Shown here one piece after another: positions 33,476 through 45,200 of a stretch of DNA of 64,000 nucleotides. The DNA is from Pseudoips prasinana. Its lineage: Eukaryota; Arthropoda; Insecta; Lepidoptera; Nolidae. The stretch is taken from positions 7,326,001 to 7,390,000 of the forward strand of contig OX621241.1 of the NCBI GenBank assembly GCA_951640165.1. The letters run 5' to 3'. Made by a program: the position numbers and the translations under genes. The first letter of the stretch is position 1, and each line of letters starts with the position of its first letter. The notes below the pieces were generated by a model. That model was not told the DNA's origin. It ran no database searches and saw nothing but the letters and a program-made list of their open reading frames with translations.

Positions 33476-34164
33476 GCATCGCTTATGGGAAATGTGGCCC
33501 CATTGCCGCATACCAAATAAAATATGTATTACCTACATCTACATTATATCAAAATTTGTATATTACATACAAAAAAGAGCCGTTTGAAGTGGAAACGCAT
33601 GGGCCACGGGGTCCGAGAGCGCCGACTTTTCCGTGAATAACAAAACCTTTGGTCAATGCTACATAATATGTTCGGAGGACTGGACTATATCGTGGACAGA
33701 GATTAAGGATTATCATCCAGCGTGACAGCTACTTTTCTGGGCAAGGTATCCACCGGAAGCGATGCGGAATGCATGTGGTTTAGGCTTATGCATATATACT
33801 GTAACGTAAACATATAATTTTAAAATAAATATTATTTTAGAATTCATTATCTTCTTTCGCTGTAGTTAGTAATTAATCTGATCGTAGTTTATTTTACAAC
33901 TAGCCGGCCCAGCGAACTTTGTACTCCTATATTTTTTTTACGAATTATTTTTTCCTTCCGGAGAGAAAACAACGACCGAAAAAAACAACATCTTATAGTC
34001 TTCTGTCTCATTCGCACACTCACTTTTTTGATATTTAAAGTATTTTCAATTTTTTTACATACCAACTTTCTCCTAGCAAAAATGAACACATAAATGAAAG
34101 CTTTAACCAATTTGGTGCAGTCGTTTGTAAGTTAAGAGTGTACAAATACAACAAAATAAAAATA
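33476..34164. other. AT-rich DNA, no gene seen
   Basis: No domain or clear repeat. The segment near 33890 (TAGCCGGCCCAGCGAACTTT) resembles degraded Helitron-like repeat ends. Confidence 0.35.
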
Positions 34165-34625
34165 AATGACCGAAATAAACCGTAAAAATTTTACATTTAT
34201 GTGGAATCGTCATATTTTTTTTACCCTACCGTGCAGTGCATGACGTGGCAGCTACTGAGAAACACTGCCAGAAAACTCAGTAGGAATCCTTTTATAAAAT
34301 AAAATATACTTAAGATTAATTACAATCATGTGTGTTGACTCAGAACAACTCAATCCCAAGCACTTTTATCACTTAAGTAATCAGAAATTTTGTAATATGC
34401 TCTGCTACACAATTTGGCTTTAATAATTCTTTTAAACTTATTTGTAGACAATTCTCTAATAACATTGGGAAGTTTGTTATAGAATCTTATACATTGCCCC
34501 ATAAAAGAGTTACTTATTTTGTGGAGACGGGTAGTATGCAATATGAGATTATTCTTATATCTAGTATTTACATTATGTGTATCGCTCCTTTTACAGAAGG
34601 AATCGATATTTTTATGCTTATGATG
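34165..34625 (-). mobile_element. CR1-like LINE family A, 3' fragment
   Basis: The minus strand matches the end of the copy at 54640-56500: HTTRLHKISNSFMGQCIRFY, ELSTNKFKRIIKAKLCSRAY, and the same 3' UTR (GTAGCTGCCACGTCATGCAC). Confidence 0.85.
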
Positions 34626-34730
34626 ACGTAAATAGTTATATTTATAATTATTCTACGTAAATGTATTTCATTATATAATTATATTAGGATCGCTGGATTT
34701 TTTTTATTATCAATTTACTAACTTTATTTG

Positions 34731-34945
34731 CAAGTGTGGCGCAGCGGCTAAGACAGTCGCCTTGTCGCTTCGTGTCGCGGGTTCGACTCCCGTGCCGGTC
34801 AACTATTTGTGTGACCGATAAATAGTTGTTCGGATGTACTTTGTGTCCGTCTATTATATGTTTGTAAAGTACCCCGCGATACAGGGATTAAATTTACCTA
34901 GTGACGGCGTGGTCTTTTTAAAAAAGAAAAAGAAAAGAAAATACT
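34731..34945 (+). mobile_element. tRNA-derived SINE, type 1
   Basis: tRNA-like head with GTGGCGCAGCGGCTAAGACA (A box) and CGCGGGTTCGACTCCCGT (B box), body with CTTTGTGTCCGTCTATTATA, and an A-rich tail. A second, diverged copy is at 41238-41395 (reverse). The internal pol III promoter marks it as a SINE and not a tRNA gene: no CCA-adjacent acceptor stem closes. Confidence 0.8.
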
Positions 34946-34949
34946 TATT

Positions 34950-35220
34950 AATAATAATGTCCTCCTAGCCGAATTTCGGCCACGGCGGCCAGTCTCAATA
35001 GAGACCTGCCATCTGCGCGGGACGTATTATAGTGCACAAGTGTGTGCGCAAACACAGGAGCACTCACTATTCCATCACTCTCATGATCCGATGGGAAGCC
35101 TAGCGACACGACCGGGAAAAGGGTCAGGTACAGGACCGACGGATTTTCGTGCTCGCCGAGGCACGGGGGTGCCTCGCTACCTTCGCCCTTACTACGCTAC
35201 CGCTAGACCAACGGGTCAGT
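34950..35220 (-). mobile_element. tRNA-derived SINE, type 2, tail-to-tail with type 1
   Basis: On the minus strand a head ending GTTGGTCTAGCGGTAGCG leads to a body with GGTCCTGTACCTGACCC and a tail GGCTAGGAGGACATTATTA. Other copies: 40965-41180 (here on the plus strand) and 57795-58105 (minus). Confidence 0.7.
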
Positions 35221-35479
35221 AATTCTCTTCTTCACTTAAAACAAATAGTATGGAGTAATAAATCTTATGAAAGAACATCACAAAATTAAATAGTATTGTC
35301 GGTGGAAGACAAAATACAAATAATAATATGTATAACTGAAAACATTATATTAAATTTTGCTTAGTTATAGTTTACAATCTAAAGTCTCTAGGGCATTGTC
35401 TAGGACTCTCTTGTATACATTAACGATGTATAAATTTATACATTTCTTAAGGGATATTCGATGAACGTTAAAACAAATA
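35221..35479. other. AT-rich spacer
   Basis: Nothing recognised. Confidence 0.5.
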
Positions 35480-35735
35480 AATAATAATAATATCTAGGGA
35501 CAATGTCACACAGATCATCCTAGCCCCAAACTAAGCAAATCTTGTACTATGGGTACCAGGCGACGATATACATACTTATATAGATAGATAAATACTTAAA
35601 TACATAGAAAACATCCATAACTCAGAAACAAATATTCGTGCTCATCACACAAATATTTGCACTTACCGGGATTTGAACCCAGGACCACCAGCTACGTAGG
35701 CAGGAGCACTACCAACTAAGCTATGGTGAAATGAA
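35480..35735 (-). mobile_element. tRNA-derived SINE, type 3, complete copy
   Basis: The minus strand begins TCACCATAGCTTAGTTGGTA, carries GGGTTCAAATCCCGGTAAG and ends in ATT-type repeats. It is the uninterrupted version of the copy split at 24245/25453. Confidence 0.8.
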
Positions 35736-36625
35736 ATTAAACTTTACTGAACCGAATTGCATAAAATTATCGTTATTATAACGTATGTATTGTCAATTCA
35801 TGCTAGTAAATAGTCAAAGCGCATTGACGCTTTGATCTAAAAGCTAATATTTAGGTTTCTTTCGACAATCTAAATGGTTCCATCGCTTATCCGGTCAAGA
35901 AGTGGAAACGCTGACATTTACAGTTAGAGACGTCGTGTTAAAAAACTTCCCTCAATAAAGGCAAAACTGATTTTAATTTAATTTTACACCAACAGCAAAA
36001 TTGGTCGTTATCCAAATTATTAATGTAACCAATGTCGTTGTATTTACAAAAGCCTTAGAAGTTGCTTTGATATTGATCGTATGATATGGCTAGAAAATAG
36101 GATCTCCAGACCGCAAGACAGGCGATTCAGGAGATCCTGGAGAAGCCCCAGGATCACCAGAATGGCCTGTCTTAACTACATCCACCGGCTTCTTTAAAAG
36201 ATTATAGGTATACCTTGTAAGAGGCCTGCCTACGCAACGTTATGTGGTTCTTGTTCGTGATTTCATTCTTTACACTACGGTAAATATCTATAAGCTGGAT
36301 TGTACGTCACAGCAAAACTGGCCTTTGTCCTGCAGAGGACGTCTATCGGCTGGCATGATGAAAAGAATAAATTAAATAACATACACAGTTCAACTAATCC
36401 ATTAATATAATTATGGAACCTATATATTCTACTCCCTTCGTCGGTTATCACTTCCAGTATGTAGGTATACTCGAATCGCATTACTGGCATCTACGCAAAT
36501 TCAAATAGGAGGAATGTTAAGGTATGCTATTACCTGACTGACTCCCATTAGGTTTACAAATCTAGATTAACATTCTATTATCAAGGTGTAATACAGAGAT
36601 TTAATGTCTCCGAAACTATGTACAG
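35736..36625. other. Spacer with RTE-type fragments
   Basis: 36310-36365 resembles the CTGGACAAAGGCC/GACGTC...CGGCTG end of RTE tails (TTTGTCCTGCAGAGGACGTC). Otherwise AT-rich and featureless. Confidence 0.4.
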
Positions 36626-37321
36626 CGCCTGATAGGGGGAGCCCCGGGAACGCGGGTATGCTGCTCCGGTGCCCACCTTTTGCACCGTGTCCCAGATGGT
36701 CGGGACACGCACCCGGGAAGGACTGTGGGTCGCCCTCCCCATTTGCCGACTCCTGCCAGTACGGCACAGCGACTCCACCACAAACAGTTCGCTGTCTTCC
36801 CGGGGCTGCTTGCACGTGGCGGCAGTTGAGGACACTTCTCATACTGCCACCGCAGCCCCGAGGGGAGTTGGGCTAACGGCTGCCGCCGCCACCCCGACGC
36901 CTCCTCCGCCTACGAGCGGGATCGGCTCTTTCCCGATCCCGTTCGGCGGCCTCCTTCTGCAGCAAAACTGCCTCACAGAAGGAGATCACGGCGTCCCATT
37001 TGGTGGAGTCGCCAGCCAGCATCGCATACACGACTGCTGGCGGCGAAAGATCCCGTCCGATCTCAGCGACCAAGACTCGTCTCTCGGCCTCCCAGGCCGG
37101 GCACTCCTCCAGCGTATGCTGGGCCTCTGCCCAGCATACGCTGGAGGAGTGCAGGTCGATCTGGCACAGATACTCACCGAAACACCCGTGTCCGGTGAGT
37201 ATCTGTGTCAGTCTGTAGGTGACGTAACCGCCCTTCCTTCCCACCCAGGCCTCGAGGTGAGGCAGGATAGCACCGACGCGGATCTCGGTGTAAACCGTCG
37301 CGTCGACTGCCGCCAGGAGAT
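36626..37321 (-). mobile_element. R1-clade fragment with rearranged interior
   Basis: The minus strand matches the R1 element from about 30800 to 31630 (ORF2 end and 3' UTR), e.g. GGYVTYRLTQILTGHGCFGE and LEECPAWEAERRVLVAEIGR. A segment near 37260-37280 is deleted relative to the full copy. The finger region is replaced by an inverted copy of the following sequence, making a 24-bp perfect hairpin at 37101-37152. Both ends are truncated and no poly(A) tail is present. Confidence 0.85.
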
Positions 37322-37979
37322 GAATTATAAGCCCTAGTTTCTAAGTTGATAAAAATGTACTTGCTGTGCCCTTACCGGGTTTCATGTTGATGCCAAAACA
37401 TATGTACACATGAATGCAAATAAACAAATATCACCTTCGACTCGTAAGACCTCGGTACGAGCACTAGGTCTTACGAGGTCTCAACCATGTCTACTAAATT
37501 ATCAGAAAATCAAAAGCCAAAGGACCTCAGCAGTCTCTCAACAAGTGGGTTTCAAAATGAATATGAATAAAGCGATTATAATGTTGATAGTCCCTGTTGC
37601 AACCACTCAAGTGAAGTTGGAGATACTGTTCACTCGATGTTATAGAGATCTATATTTACCTAGGACAGACCATTCAACTAGGAAGGTTTTACTTGGACAA
37701 GGATGGCAATTGCAGAATCTAATTCAGCGGGGCAGCGTTCGGGAAGCTATGTAACATCTTCTCGTCCCAAATGCTGCAGAGTCCTAAGTCAAAAGACTTC
37801 AACCAGTTTGTATGTTTACTGATGAAAGAGACGTGGTGGCTCAATATCTGATAAGAAGAACCCTGAGTCTTCATATCAGATAGTGAGCCACCACCTCTCT
37901 CTTTTTGTCTCTTTCCCCTAAAGAGTCATGGACAGGGCTATGTCGGGAGGATCCCAACCAGGTCGAACCAGAAATGTCA
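37322..37979. other. Spacer, no gene seen
   Basis: Short open frames only. AGGTCTTACGAGG-type inverted similarity near 37440-37480 is noted but unexplained. Confidence 0.4.
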
Positions 37980-38165
37980 AAATAACCAAAAGTAACCGCC
38001 ATAGCCCAAAGAATTGCCAAACTAATGTGGCAGCTCGTAGAACTGACGCTCCTTGGGGCAGATAGATTTTTGAGTAGCGAACTCGAACCGGAAGACGCAG
38101 CGTGGGCGGGCCCAAGATGGACCGATGGTTTTGAATGTATTTCGGTTAAAATTATGATGATGTAA
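37980..38165 (+). mobile_element. RTE LINE 3' fragment
   Basis: Plus frames give RIAKLMWQL and, in another frame, RTRTGRRSVGGPKMDRW, ending TTATGATGATG. It is the C-terminal RTE region with frameshifts. Confidence 0.65.
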
Positions 38166-38934
38166 TAATTTGATATTTTAGAAACAATATTCATTTATTT
38201 AAAGGTAGACATAATGAATAACGAATCATTATACACAATATAATAGTGCTAATGGCCACGTCTTCTCGAATTTTAGTACCTACTTTCATCACTCGTACAT
38301 AATAGGTACATATAATATTGCAGAGATAGAAAGTCTACTTAGTCTACGTGCGGGGAGCTAACGCTTTCCATACGTAATGATTTCTACTACTTAACTTGTA
38401 CCTCAACCCAGGTTAAAGAACTGTTTTCAAAAATTTTAATAAGCCGAGGCTTAATTGAATTCAAGTTGCCTCAGTAACGTCGGTAGATATAGTATAGAAC
38501 TAGATATAAGAACTACTATTACTTTTAAACTACCTTCGCATTCATGGTAAAACACAACGGAATGAGAGCTGTTTCTACCTCACAATATTATACAGAGTAG
38601 ATCCACATCCAAACGTAAAATCCACCCGAATAATTACTTGGATGTCAGCATTGACGTATTATCTCAATTTGCTATCCAACTAGAATAGAACTCTAATTCT
38701 AATTCTACATTCGGTAATTCTAAATCCCCGGCTTCCGCGTGGCTGCATTATTTGTCCGAACTATTGGCTTAGAAAAGCTTTAGAAGGGATCCACATACAC
38801 CATAATTTAAAAAGTGCCTAGGTTTTTTGATTACGTATGAATAAATGTAACCTGCCGGGGATTTTTTTTTATATAATAGGATGGCAAACGAGCAAGTGGG
38901 TCACCTGATGGTAAGTGATCACCGCCGCCCATGG
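38166..38934. other. AT-rich spacer
   Basis: No feature seen apart from the start of a LINE 3' UTR near 38865. Confidence 0.4.
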
Positions 38935-39430
38935 ACACTCACAACACCTGAGGAGCTGCAAGTGCGTTGCCGACCTTTAAGAAAAGAATAGGCTCGCTTC
39001 TTGAAGGTTGCCATGTCATACCGGATCGGAAATACCTCCGCAGCTAATTGATTCCACAGAGCGGTAGTGCGTGGCAAAAATTTCTTGTTAAAACGCACAG
39101 TGGTAGATGACCATTCATCCAGGTGATAAGGATGAAATTTCCACTTTTGGCGAGAGGGTCTGTGACGGAATGTGGCGGCAGGTATAAGCTCGAACCATTC
39201 CTCTGAACACTCCCCGTGATAAATGCGGTAAAGGACACATAGAGCCGCCACGTCTCTCCGCAGGGTAAGAGGATCAAGCCAAATAGTGGGACTCCCGTCA
39301 TCAACGACCATTCGAGCTGCACTATGTTGTATGCGATCAAAAGAAAGAAGTTGACACTGTGGTGCCCCGGCAATATTCCATATGCGGCCGTACTTGCGCT
39401 TTATATAATTGGAGCCTTCTTTTGGCACCT
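38935..39430 (-). pseudogene. LINE RT C-terminal fragment (CR1/Jockey type)
   Basis: Minus frames read [15 protein letters not shown], then [57 protein letters not shown] and [17 protein letters not shown], ending GVVSVHGRR. This C-terminal region is very common in Lepidoptera. One frameshift lies near 39370. Confidence 0.8.
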
Positions 39431-39620
39431 GACTTTCGGGAACGCGGGTATGCTGCTGCAATAATCCGTTTTGCGCCATGTCCCACACGGTGTGGGACAC
39501 GTGCCCTGAGAGGATAACCGGCTTCTTCTGTCAACCGGCACAGTGACTGCGCCACAAACAGGTCTATGTCTTGCCGGAACTCAGTAGAGGTATACTGCCG
39601 TCAATTGCAAGCAACTTCTT
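39431..39620 (-). mobile_element. R1-clade 3' UTR fragment fused to the LINE
   Basis: Carries GCAGCAGCATACCCGCGTTC and GACCTGTTTGTGGCGCAGTC on the minus strand, as in the 3' end of the R1 element near 31465-31610. Confidence 0.6.
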
Positions 39621-40199
39621 TGACTATCACCGTTGCGCCGAAAGAGAGGTGGGCTACCAGCGTACAGACCAAACGAGTACCCCATAAAGGGCCATGGATC
39701 GCAAGACACCGCCGTAGGGACGACAAACTTTGTCTTAGAACGCCCAATATTCGGCAAAAGCCGGTGAAGCGCGCGGTTTACCTAGTGCACTCGGTGGGCG
39801 CTCAAACAGCTACTCGATCTGTTTGAGCGTCTATCGACTGTCTAGGGTGAGGCTATCGTGCTACTCTACAGCTACACCGTGTATTCTGAGTCACCTAAGT
39901 GCAATGTCGTACTGGGTGTTTCCTGCCTACGGCGTAAACCGTGGAAACATAGCGACCCAGTCAGGAACATCGACCTCAATCGGTCCCCCAAGATCACCAG
40001 AGCACAGACCCATAGCCGGCCCGGTATCGGCCATCCGGTACCTTGTTTACCAAGGCCTATCTATCTACAACATATAATTATTAAATATATTAACCATGTT
40101 ATACCTATTTAAAACACATAACGGAGTGTAATGTATCAAAAATTATTGCAGACAGAAAAAATAAGAAAATGACATAATAACTTAACATTATACTGAGTA
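39621..40199. other. Unassigned GC-moderate DNA
   Basis: May continue R1-related sequence to about 40050, but I cannot align it. GCTCAAACAG / CTGTTTGAGC forms a small hairpin near 39808-39831. Confidence 0.35.
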
Positions 40200-40465
40200 T
40201 TCAGTACTCGAAGAATTGCCAAGCTGAGGCGGCAGTGGGCAGGGCACATAGCTCGTAGAGTCGACGGCCGCTGGGGAGAAAGTTTCTCGAGTGGTGACCA
40301 CAAAGACGCAGCGTGGGCAAACCTCCTACAAGATGGACTGATGATCTTGTGAGGGTCGCTGGAAGTCGCTGGATATGAATAGCGCAAGATCGGCAATTAT
40401 GGAGATCTTTGAGGGAAGCCTTTTTCCAGCAGTGGGCGTCTTTCGGCTAATATGATATGATGATG
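40200..40465 (+). mobile_element. RTE LINE 3' fragment
   Basis: Reads RRIAKLRRQWAGHIARRVDG and, after a frameshift, QDRQLWRSL..FFQQWAS, ending TATGATGATGAT. It is a 5'-truncated copy. Confidence 0.75.
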
Positions 40466-40964
40466 ATACTCAGTATCCTGATCTAATGCATGACTTTTTC
40501 TTATATTGTGGCTCTTTTTCTGCCAGTGGATCTGTAATGGGCTGCTGATGCATTACAATCGGTTCAGAGCTGTAAGTATGAAAATTACCTAAAATGATAC
40601 CAAATTTTCACACCTACAGCCTTAGAATCTTAGCAATTTATCTCTTATAGATTAATCATTTATATCATATATTTAAATTGTGTTAGCTCTCTATTTATTT
40701 ATGCTCATATTGACACGGACATTGTCCGTAAAGCGGCTTTTTTCTAAATAAACTGTTTTAGCAGAGTATTATTTTATTAAACTTCAACGATATTAATATT
40801 TCATAAAACTTCACAGCGGCATTGGTCAACCGATACCGTGTTCAACTGAATGGCAAAAATCGCGAAGACACTTGATCATCGCGATTTTATCTTTTAAGAA
40901 TAATAACTAGTAATATACACAAGTAGCAGCCTAACGACAGGGAAATGGCGGTATTAAATCATCA
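40466..40964. other. AT-rich spacer
   Basis: Nothing recognised. TATTGTGGCTC...CTAAATAAACTG could be an old LTR, unsupported. Confidence 0.35.
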
Positions 40965-41180
40965 TGCCCCGGATAGCACGTAAAATGGTCGGTCCTGTAC
41001 GTGACCTCTTTCCGGTCGCGTCCACTGGCTCGTCACGCTTCACTGTGAGAGTAAGGGCGTGGACAGTGGGCTTGTTTTACGCACATACTGGCGCATTATA
41101 GTCAGTATTGCGCAGACGTTAAGACACAATTGACATAGGCCGCGTCGCCGTAGTTAACAACCGGCCTGAAGGACATTATT
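40965..41180 (+). mobile_element. SINE type 2 (second copy)
   Basis: GGTCGGTCCTGTACGTGACC to GGCCTGAAGGACATTATTA, matching the minus strand of 34950-35220. The tRNA-like head is lost. Confidence 0.65.
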
Positions 41181-41237
41181 ATTGTACAACAATTTATACT
41201 TATTATTTGTATTTTTATGATAATGCTATGACTAGGG

Positions 41238-41395
41238 AAATATATCCCTGTATCGCGGAGACTTTAAAAACATGCAATACATGGACACAAAGCACACCTA
41301 AACCCAGAAGAGACATATATGACCCACACAAATGTATGTCCCGAGCGAGGATTGAACTCGACCTTAACCACGTTGTCCAAAATATGATGAATCTG
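41238..41395 (-). mobile_element. SINE type 1 (second copy)
   Basis: The minus strand matches 34731-34945, including TCGAGTTCAATCCTCGC (B box), CTTTGTGTCCATG and CCGCGATACAGGGAT. It sits tail-to-tail with the type 2 SINE, as at 34.7-35.2 kb. Confidence 0.65.
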
Positions 41396-42359
41396 CATAC
41401 ATTTCTTATCGTATGGGCAGTGACTATTTTAGTGTCAGAGTTGTTCAAGCGACCCAGTAACCCTCTGATATGACTTAACGACTGTTGCCTAATGGCTACA
41501 ACCGGGGCCGACCAACAACTTAACGTGCCCTCCGAAACACGGAGACGCTCAAAAATTTAACCCCTTTGGCGGCATCTATGAATTGACCGCGAGCCTAGTT
41601 GCTTAACCTCAGCCATCACTTACGGAGCGGTAAGAACATCTGGCTATTAGCGCCGCTCGCACCACGCACAAACAAAACGCCACACACAAAAAACCGCATT
41701 AATACACAGAAAAGCTGGTTAATCAAAGTTGACTGTTTTATTTTCGACTTTAAATCAGCTCCGAAACAAACAGTTTGGGAGGTTAATAACGACGAATTTA
41801 TTATTGCAATATTCCTTTAAAATAATTTCAATCTTATTCATACCTTGATTTCAACTTACTCCGTTTGACGGCACCCTACATAGAAAAGGTTTATTGGGTT
41901 CGAAGGGTTGCATTATGATCTGGTGTATTATAGATAAGAAAGCATGATTATTTCAATATCCGCTTAATATATTCTTCGCAGCGAATTTTATCAGGAAAAA
42001 TGTTTCTGCCTGCGCGGAAAAAGGTTAAATCATAACTTTCACTGTTATTCTATGCGCTATCGAAAAGGGTGTTGATAAGAATGGATAATAACATAGGTAA
42101 TTATTGTTTTAGAAATATAAAATAAGTAATTAAATTATACCCCTAAATGTTAAATCCTTATTTGTGGGTATCAAAATATTATTAACAAATAATTTATGCA
42201 CCTCGTTCTTTCGAATAAAAATGGCATTGAATGGTAATATAACGACAAAATTATTGGACAATTTCGGACGCATTTGGGCGTGGACGAAATCAGACTGAAA
42301 ATGCGAAGTATATTTTTATAAGAAAAGAACAACGTATACAAAATTCAAGGTATTGAAGA
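41396..42359. other. AT-rich spacer
   Basis: No supported feature. Confidence 0.4.
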
Positions 42360-42567
42360 GTATATTGACATGACCGGTAGCGGAAGACCTCGTAGAACAT
42401 TCTCGGATCATAAACGAGACGTTCACAAGAAGGTCAGAAGTACCCTAAACCGGCAAGCATGTATGAAGAATATAATGACAATAAACGAGGCAAAAGAGGT
42501 GTGCAAAGATCGCGACAAATGGAAATCCGTTGTCTCTATCTACCCCTCTGGGAAACAGGCGTGAGTC
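42360..42567 (+). pseudogene. LINE C-terminal fragment (RTE-like)
   Basis: Reads GSGRPRRTFSDHKRDVHKK, then LNRQACMKNIMTINEAKEVC and WKSVVSIYPSGKQA-stop, a C-terminus seen in RTE-like lepidopteran RT proteins. No catalytic part is present. Confidence 0.55.
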
Positions 42568-42767
42568 TATGTATGTATATTGATATGAATGTTGTTCTCA
42601 ATTGTGTATATTATCCTGTGTTTTCTTTTAATTTTGCTTGGGAAAGGTTTATGTTTCGTAATAATTTGTCATAGACTTTATTGAGCGCATCAGACTTTGT
42701 TGTTGTAACATTATACTACTCTGTCAAGAAAGTACCGGGAAAAGATCAATAATATACAAAATGTTTG

Positions 42768-43649
42768 TTATTCATACAAATTTATTTTATCACCTTCAAA
42801 GTATGCTCCTTCAGAAACGATACACTTACGCCAACGAATAATCCATTCATCAAAACATTTTTTAAACGCTGCTTTCGGAATTGAGTTCAGTTCTCGCCGC
42901 GAATTCTCCTTTATGTCTTCTACCGATTGAAAACGGTACCACGAAGTGGTAATTTGAGTTGAGGAAAAAGAAAGAAAGAAGTCAGCTAGAGCCATATCTG
43001 GTGAATATGGTGGTTGCTGGATGGTATTTGTTGAGTGTGGTCAAAAATTCGTTCACAATGATGGCCTTGTGCGAAGGCGCATTATCGTGGTGCAAAATCC
43101 AAGAATTTTCTTTCCACAAATCTGGCCTTTTTCGTCGAATTTGCTCTCTTAAACGCCGCATAACGCTCAAATAATATTCTTTATTTACCGTTCTATCTAC
43201 CGGTAAGAATTCAGAGTGCACAACAACGCGATAGTCAAAGAAAACAGTCGACATGACTTTGACTTTTGATCCACTTTGGCGTGGTTTTTTCGGTTTCGGT
43301 TCAGTTGGAAGGCGCCACTCCGAAGCTTGTTGACTAGTTTGCATGTCAAACTCGTAAACCCACGTCTCGTCACCACTAACAATGCGTTTCATGAATGTTG
43401 GGTCGGAATTGACTCGTTCTACCATGTCCTCAGCGACTTTCATGCGATTGAGTTTTTGGAGAAAATTCAGATCTTTTGGGACTAGCCAAGCGGCAACATG
43501 TTTCATACCCAAATGATTAGTTAAAATGGTACGAATCAACTCGTGAGATACAGAAAGTTCGGCGGCTATCTCTCTCAAAGTTGAATGAGGATTTTCATTT
43601 ACAATTTCCTTCACTTTTGCGATGTTAACTTCATTGACACTAGACTCAA
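42768..43649 (-). pseudogene. Mariner transposase, C-terminal two-thirds
   Basis: Continues from SVNEVNIAKVKEIVNENPHS through GDETWVYEFDMQ (first catalytic Asp), FLPVDRTVNKEYYLSVMRRL and HHDNAPSHKA (second Asp) to MALADFFLS (third Asp) and a C-terminus EGDKINLYE. The PPYSPD region is frameshifted near 42985 and reads ATTIFTRYGSS instead. Not functional. Confidence 0.85.
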
Positions 43650-44968
43650 AATTGCAATGGGCTCCTCAGATTGAAAAGCTTGCAGCTAAATTAAGTTCGG
43701 CTTCCTATGCCGTTTGGAAATAAGGCAATTGTCAGATGAACAAACAGCTAGATCGGTATATTTCGCGTACTTCCACAGTATTATGTCCTATGGCATTCTG
43801 CTGTGGGGTTTGGCAGCTGACATAAGTACTATTTTCATTTTACAAAAAAGAGCAGTCAGAGCCATTTATAGGTTAGGTAGTCGCGAATCTTTGCGAACTT
43901 TGTTTAAAGAAGTAAATATACTAACGGTGCCATCTGAGTATATATATCAGAATATATTGTATGATAGAAAAAATAATTATAACTATAAAAAAAAAGTGAA
44001 CTGCATAACATAAATACTAGGAATAAAGACAAACTTGCAATGCCGGGCTTTAGAGTCAGCAAAACGAATAAATCATTAATAGCAAATTGTATTAGGTTTT
44101 ATAACAAGCTTCCTACTCATATTAATGATCTGCCCGACACAAGTTTCAAGACACATATTAAACGTGTACTTATGGCAAGGGGTTATTATACCACTAAAGA
44201 GTACATCGATGACAAAGACGCCTGGCGCATACCACCTACCTGCACATTGCTCGCTGGAGGTTTTGTAGCCATATAGACATGACTAATTTGTTGAGTTACG
44301 TGAACTATCTGTGACTATCTGTAATATGATTGCTAACATATACTAAATTTAAATGTATTGACTCTGTCTCAAAATGAATAATGTTATTGTTTAGATGTTT
44401 TTCTTTTGTTTCCTAAATATAATCTAAATTAATATTCATTCAGACAACCGATCGTGCAGATATTGTGTTTGCCTACTAAATAATTACTTTAAGTGGACCA
44501 AATCCCGTGTTCATGCCCGCTTGAGTATGTTTCGCCGGACCGTCTCAACTGGGCCGTGTTGAAACCGGTAGTAGATGATCCTGCTGAGTTTGTTTCGCTG
44601 GGTCTTCTCAGTTGGGGCGCATTGGATCCGGTGGTAGCATTAAAGCGCGACCGTCGTTTTAAACATAAGGTCCGTTATAATAATAATACTGAATTCATTA
44701 CTTAATATAGACAGAAACATTCAGACAATATCTAGTAAAATATAAATTTCAATCATTAAACCTAAACATGATCTCCTTGATAATAACTTAATACAAGCTA
44801 GCTAATTATCACTACTATTATAAAATAAATTGTATAAATGTTTTAACATTCCGTGTACCTAAATATCTGTAACTAGAAATAATAACTGTATTACTACAAA
44901 CATGTTCTGACTATTTACAAGCGCTTTTTTAAAGTCTACGTGAATAAAAGTATTTTTTATTTATTTTA
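43650..44968 (+). mobile_element. CR1-like LINE family B, copy 2, inserted in mariner
   Basis: Plus strand: LDSKLQWAPQIEKLAAKLSS, a frameshift, then RQLSDEQTARSVYFAYFHSI, SYGILLWGLAADIST and LMARGYYTTKEYIDDKDAW, then a 3' UTR ending AAGTCTACGTGAATAAAAG. It is 5'-truncated within the RT. It matches 9145-10480 on the other strand. Confidence 0.85.
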
Positions 44969-45200
44969 TCTATTTATGTTGCAGATGTTGATGGCCTACC
45001 AGAACGAGGCAAATCTTTCATCACATCTCGACCGCTTTTGTACGCTTTGAACCACTCATAAGCACGAGTTTTTGATAAAGTCGATTCACCGTTAGCCTTC
45101 TGTAACATTTTCAGTGACTCCGAACACGAAATTCCATTAGCGATTCAAAATTTAAGACAAACTCTTTGTTCGATATTTTTGTCCATTATGAAATTCGCAA
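44969..45200 (-). pseudogene. Mariner transposase N-terminal part
   Basis: Minus strand from ATG near 45186: MDKNIEQRVCLKF-stop-IANGISCSESLKMLQ, then TRAYEWFKAYKSGRDVMKDL and PRSGRPSTSAT, the DNA-binding half. It joins SVNEVNIAKV at 43649 once the LINE is removed. One in-frame stop. Confidence 0.8.

Noticed and set aside
34733..34800. Functional tRNA gene
   Set aside because: A and B boxes are present, but the acceptor stem does not close and the sequence continues into a SINE body with a second genomic copy.
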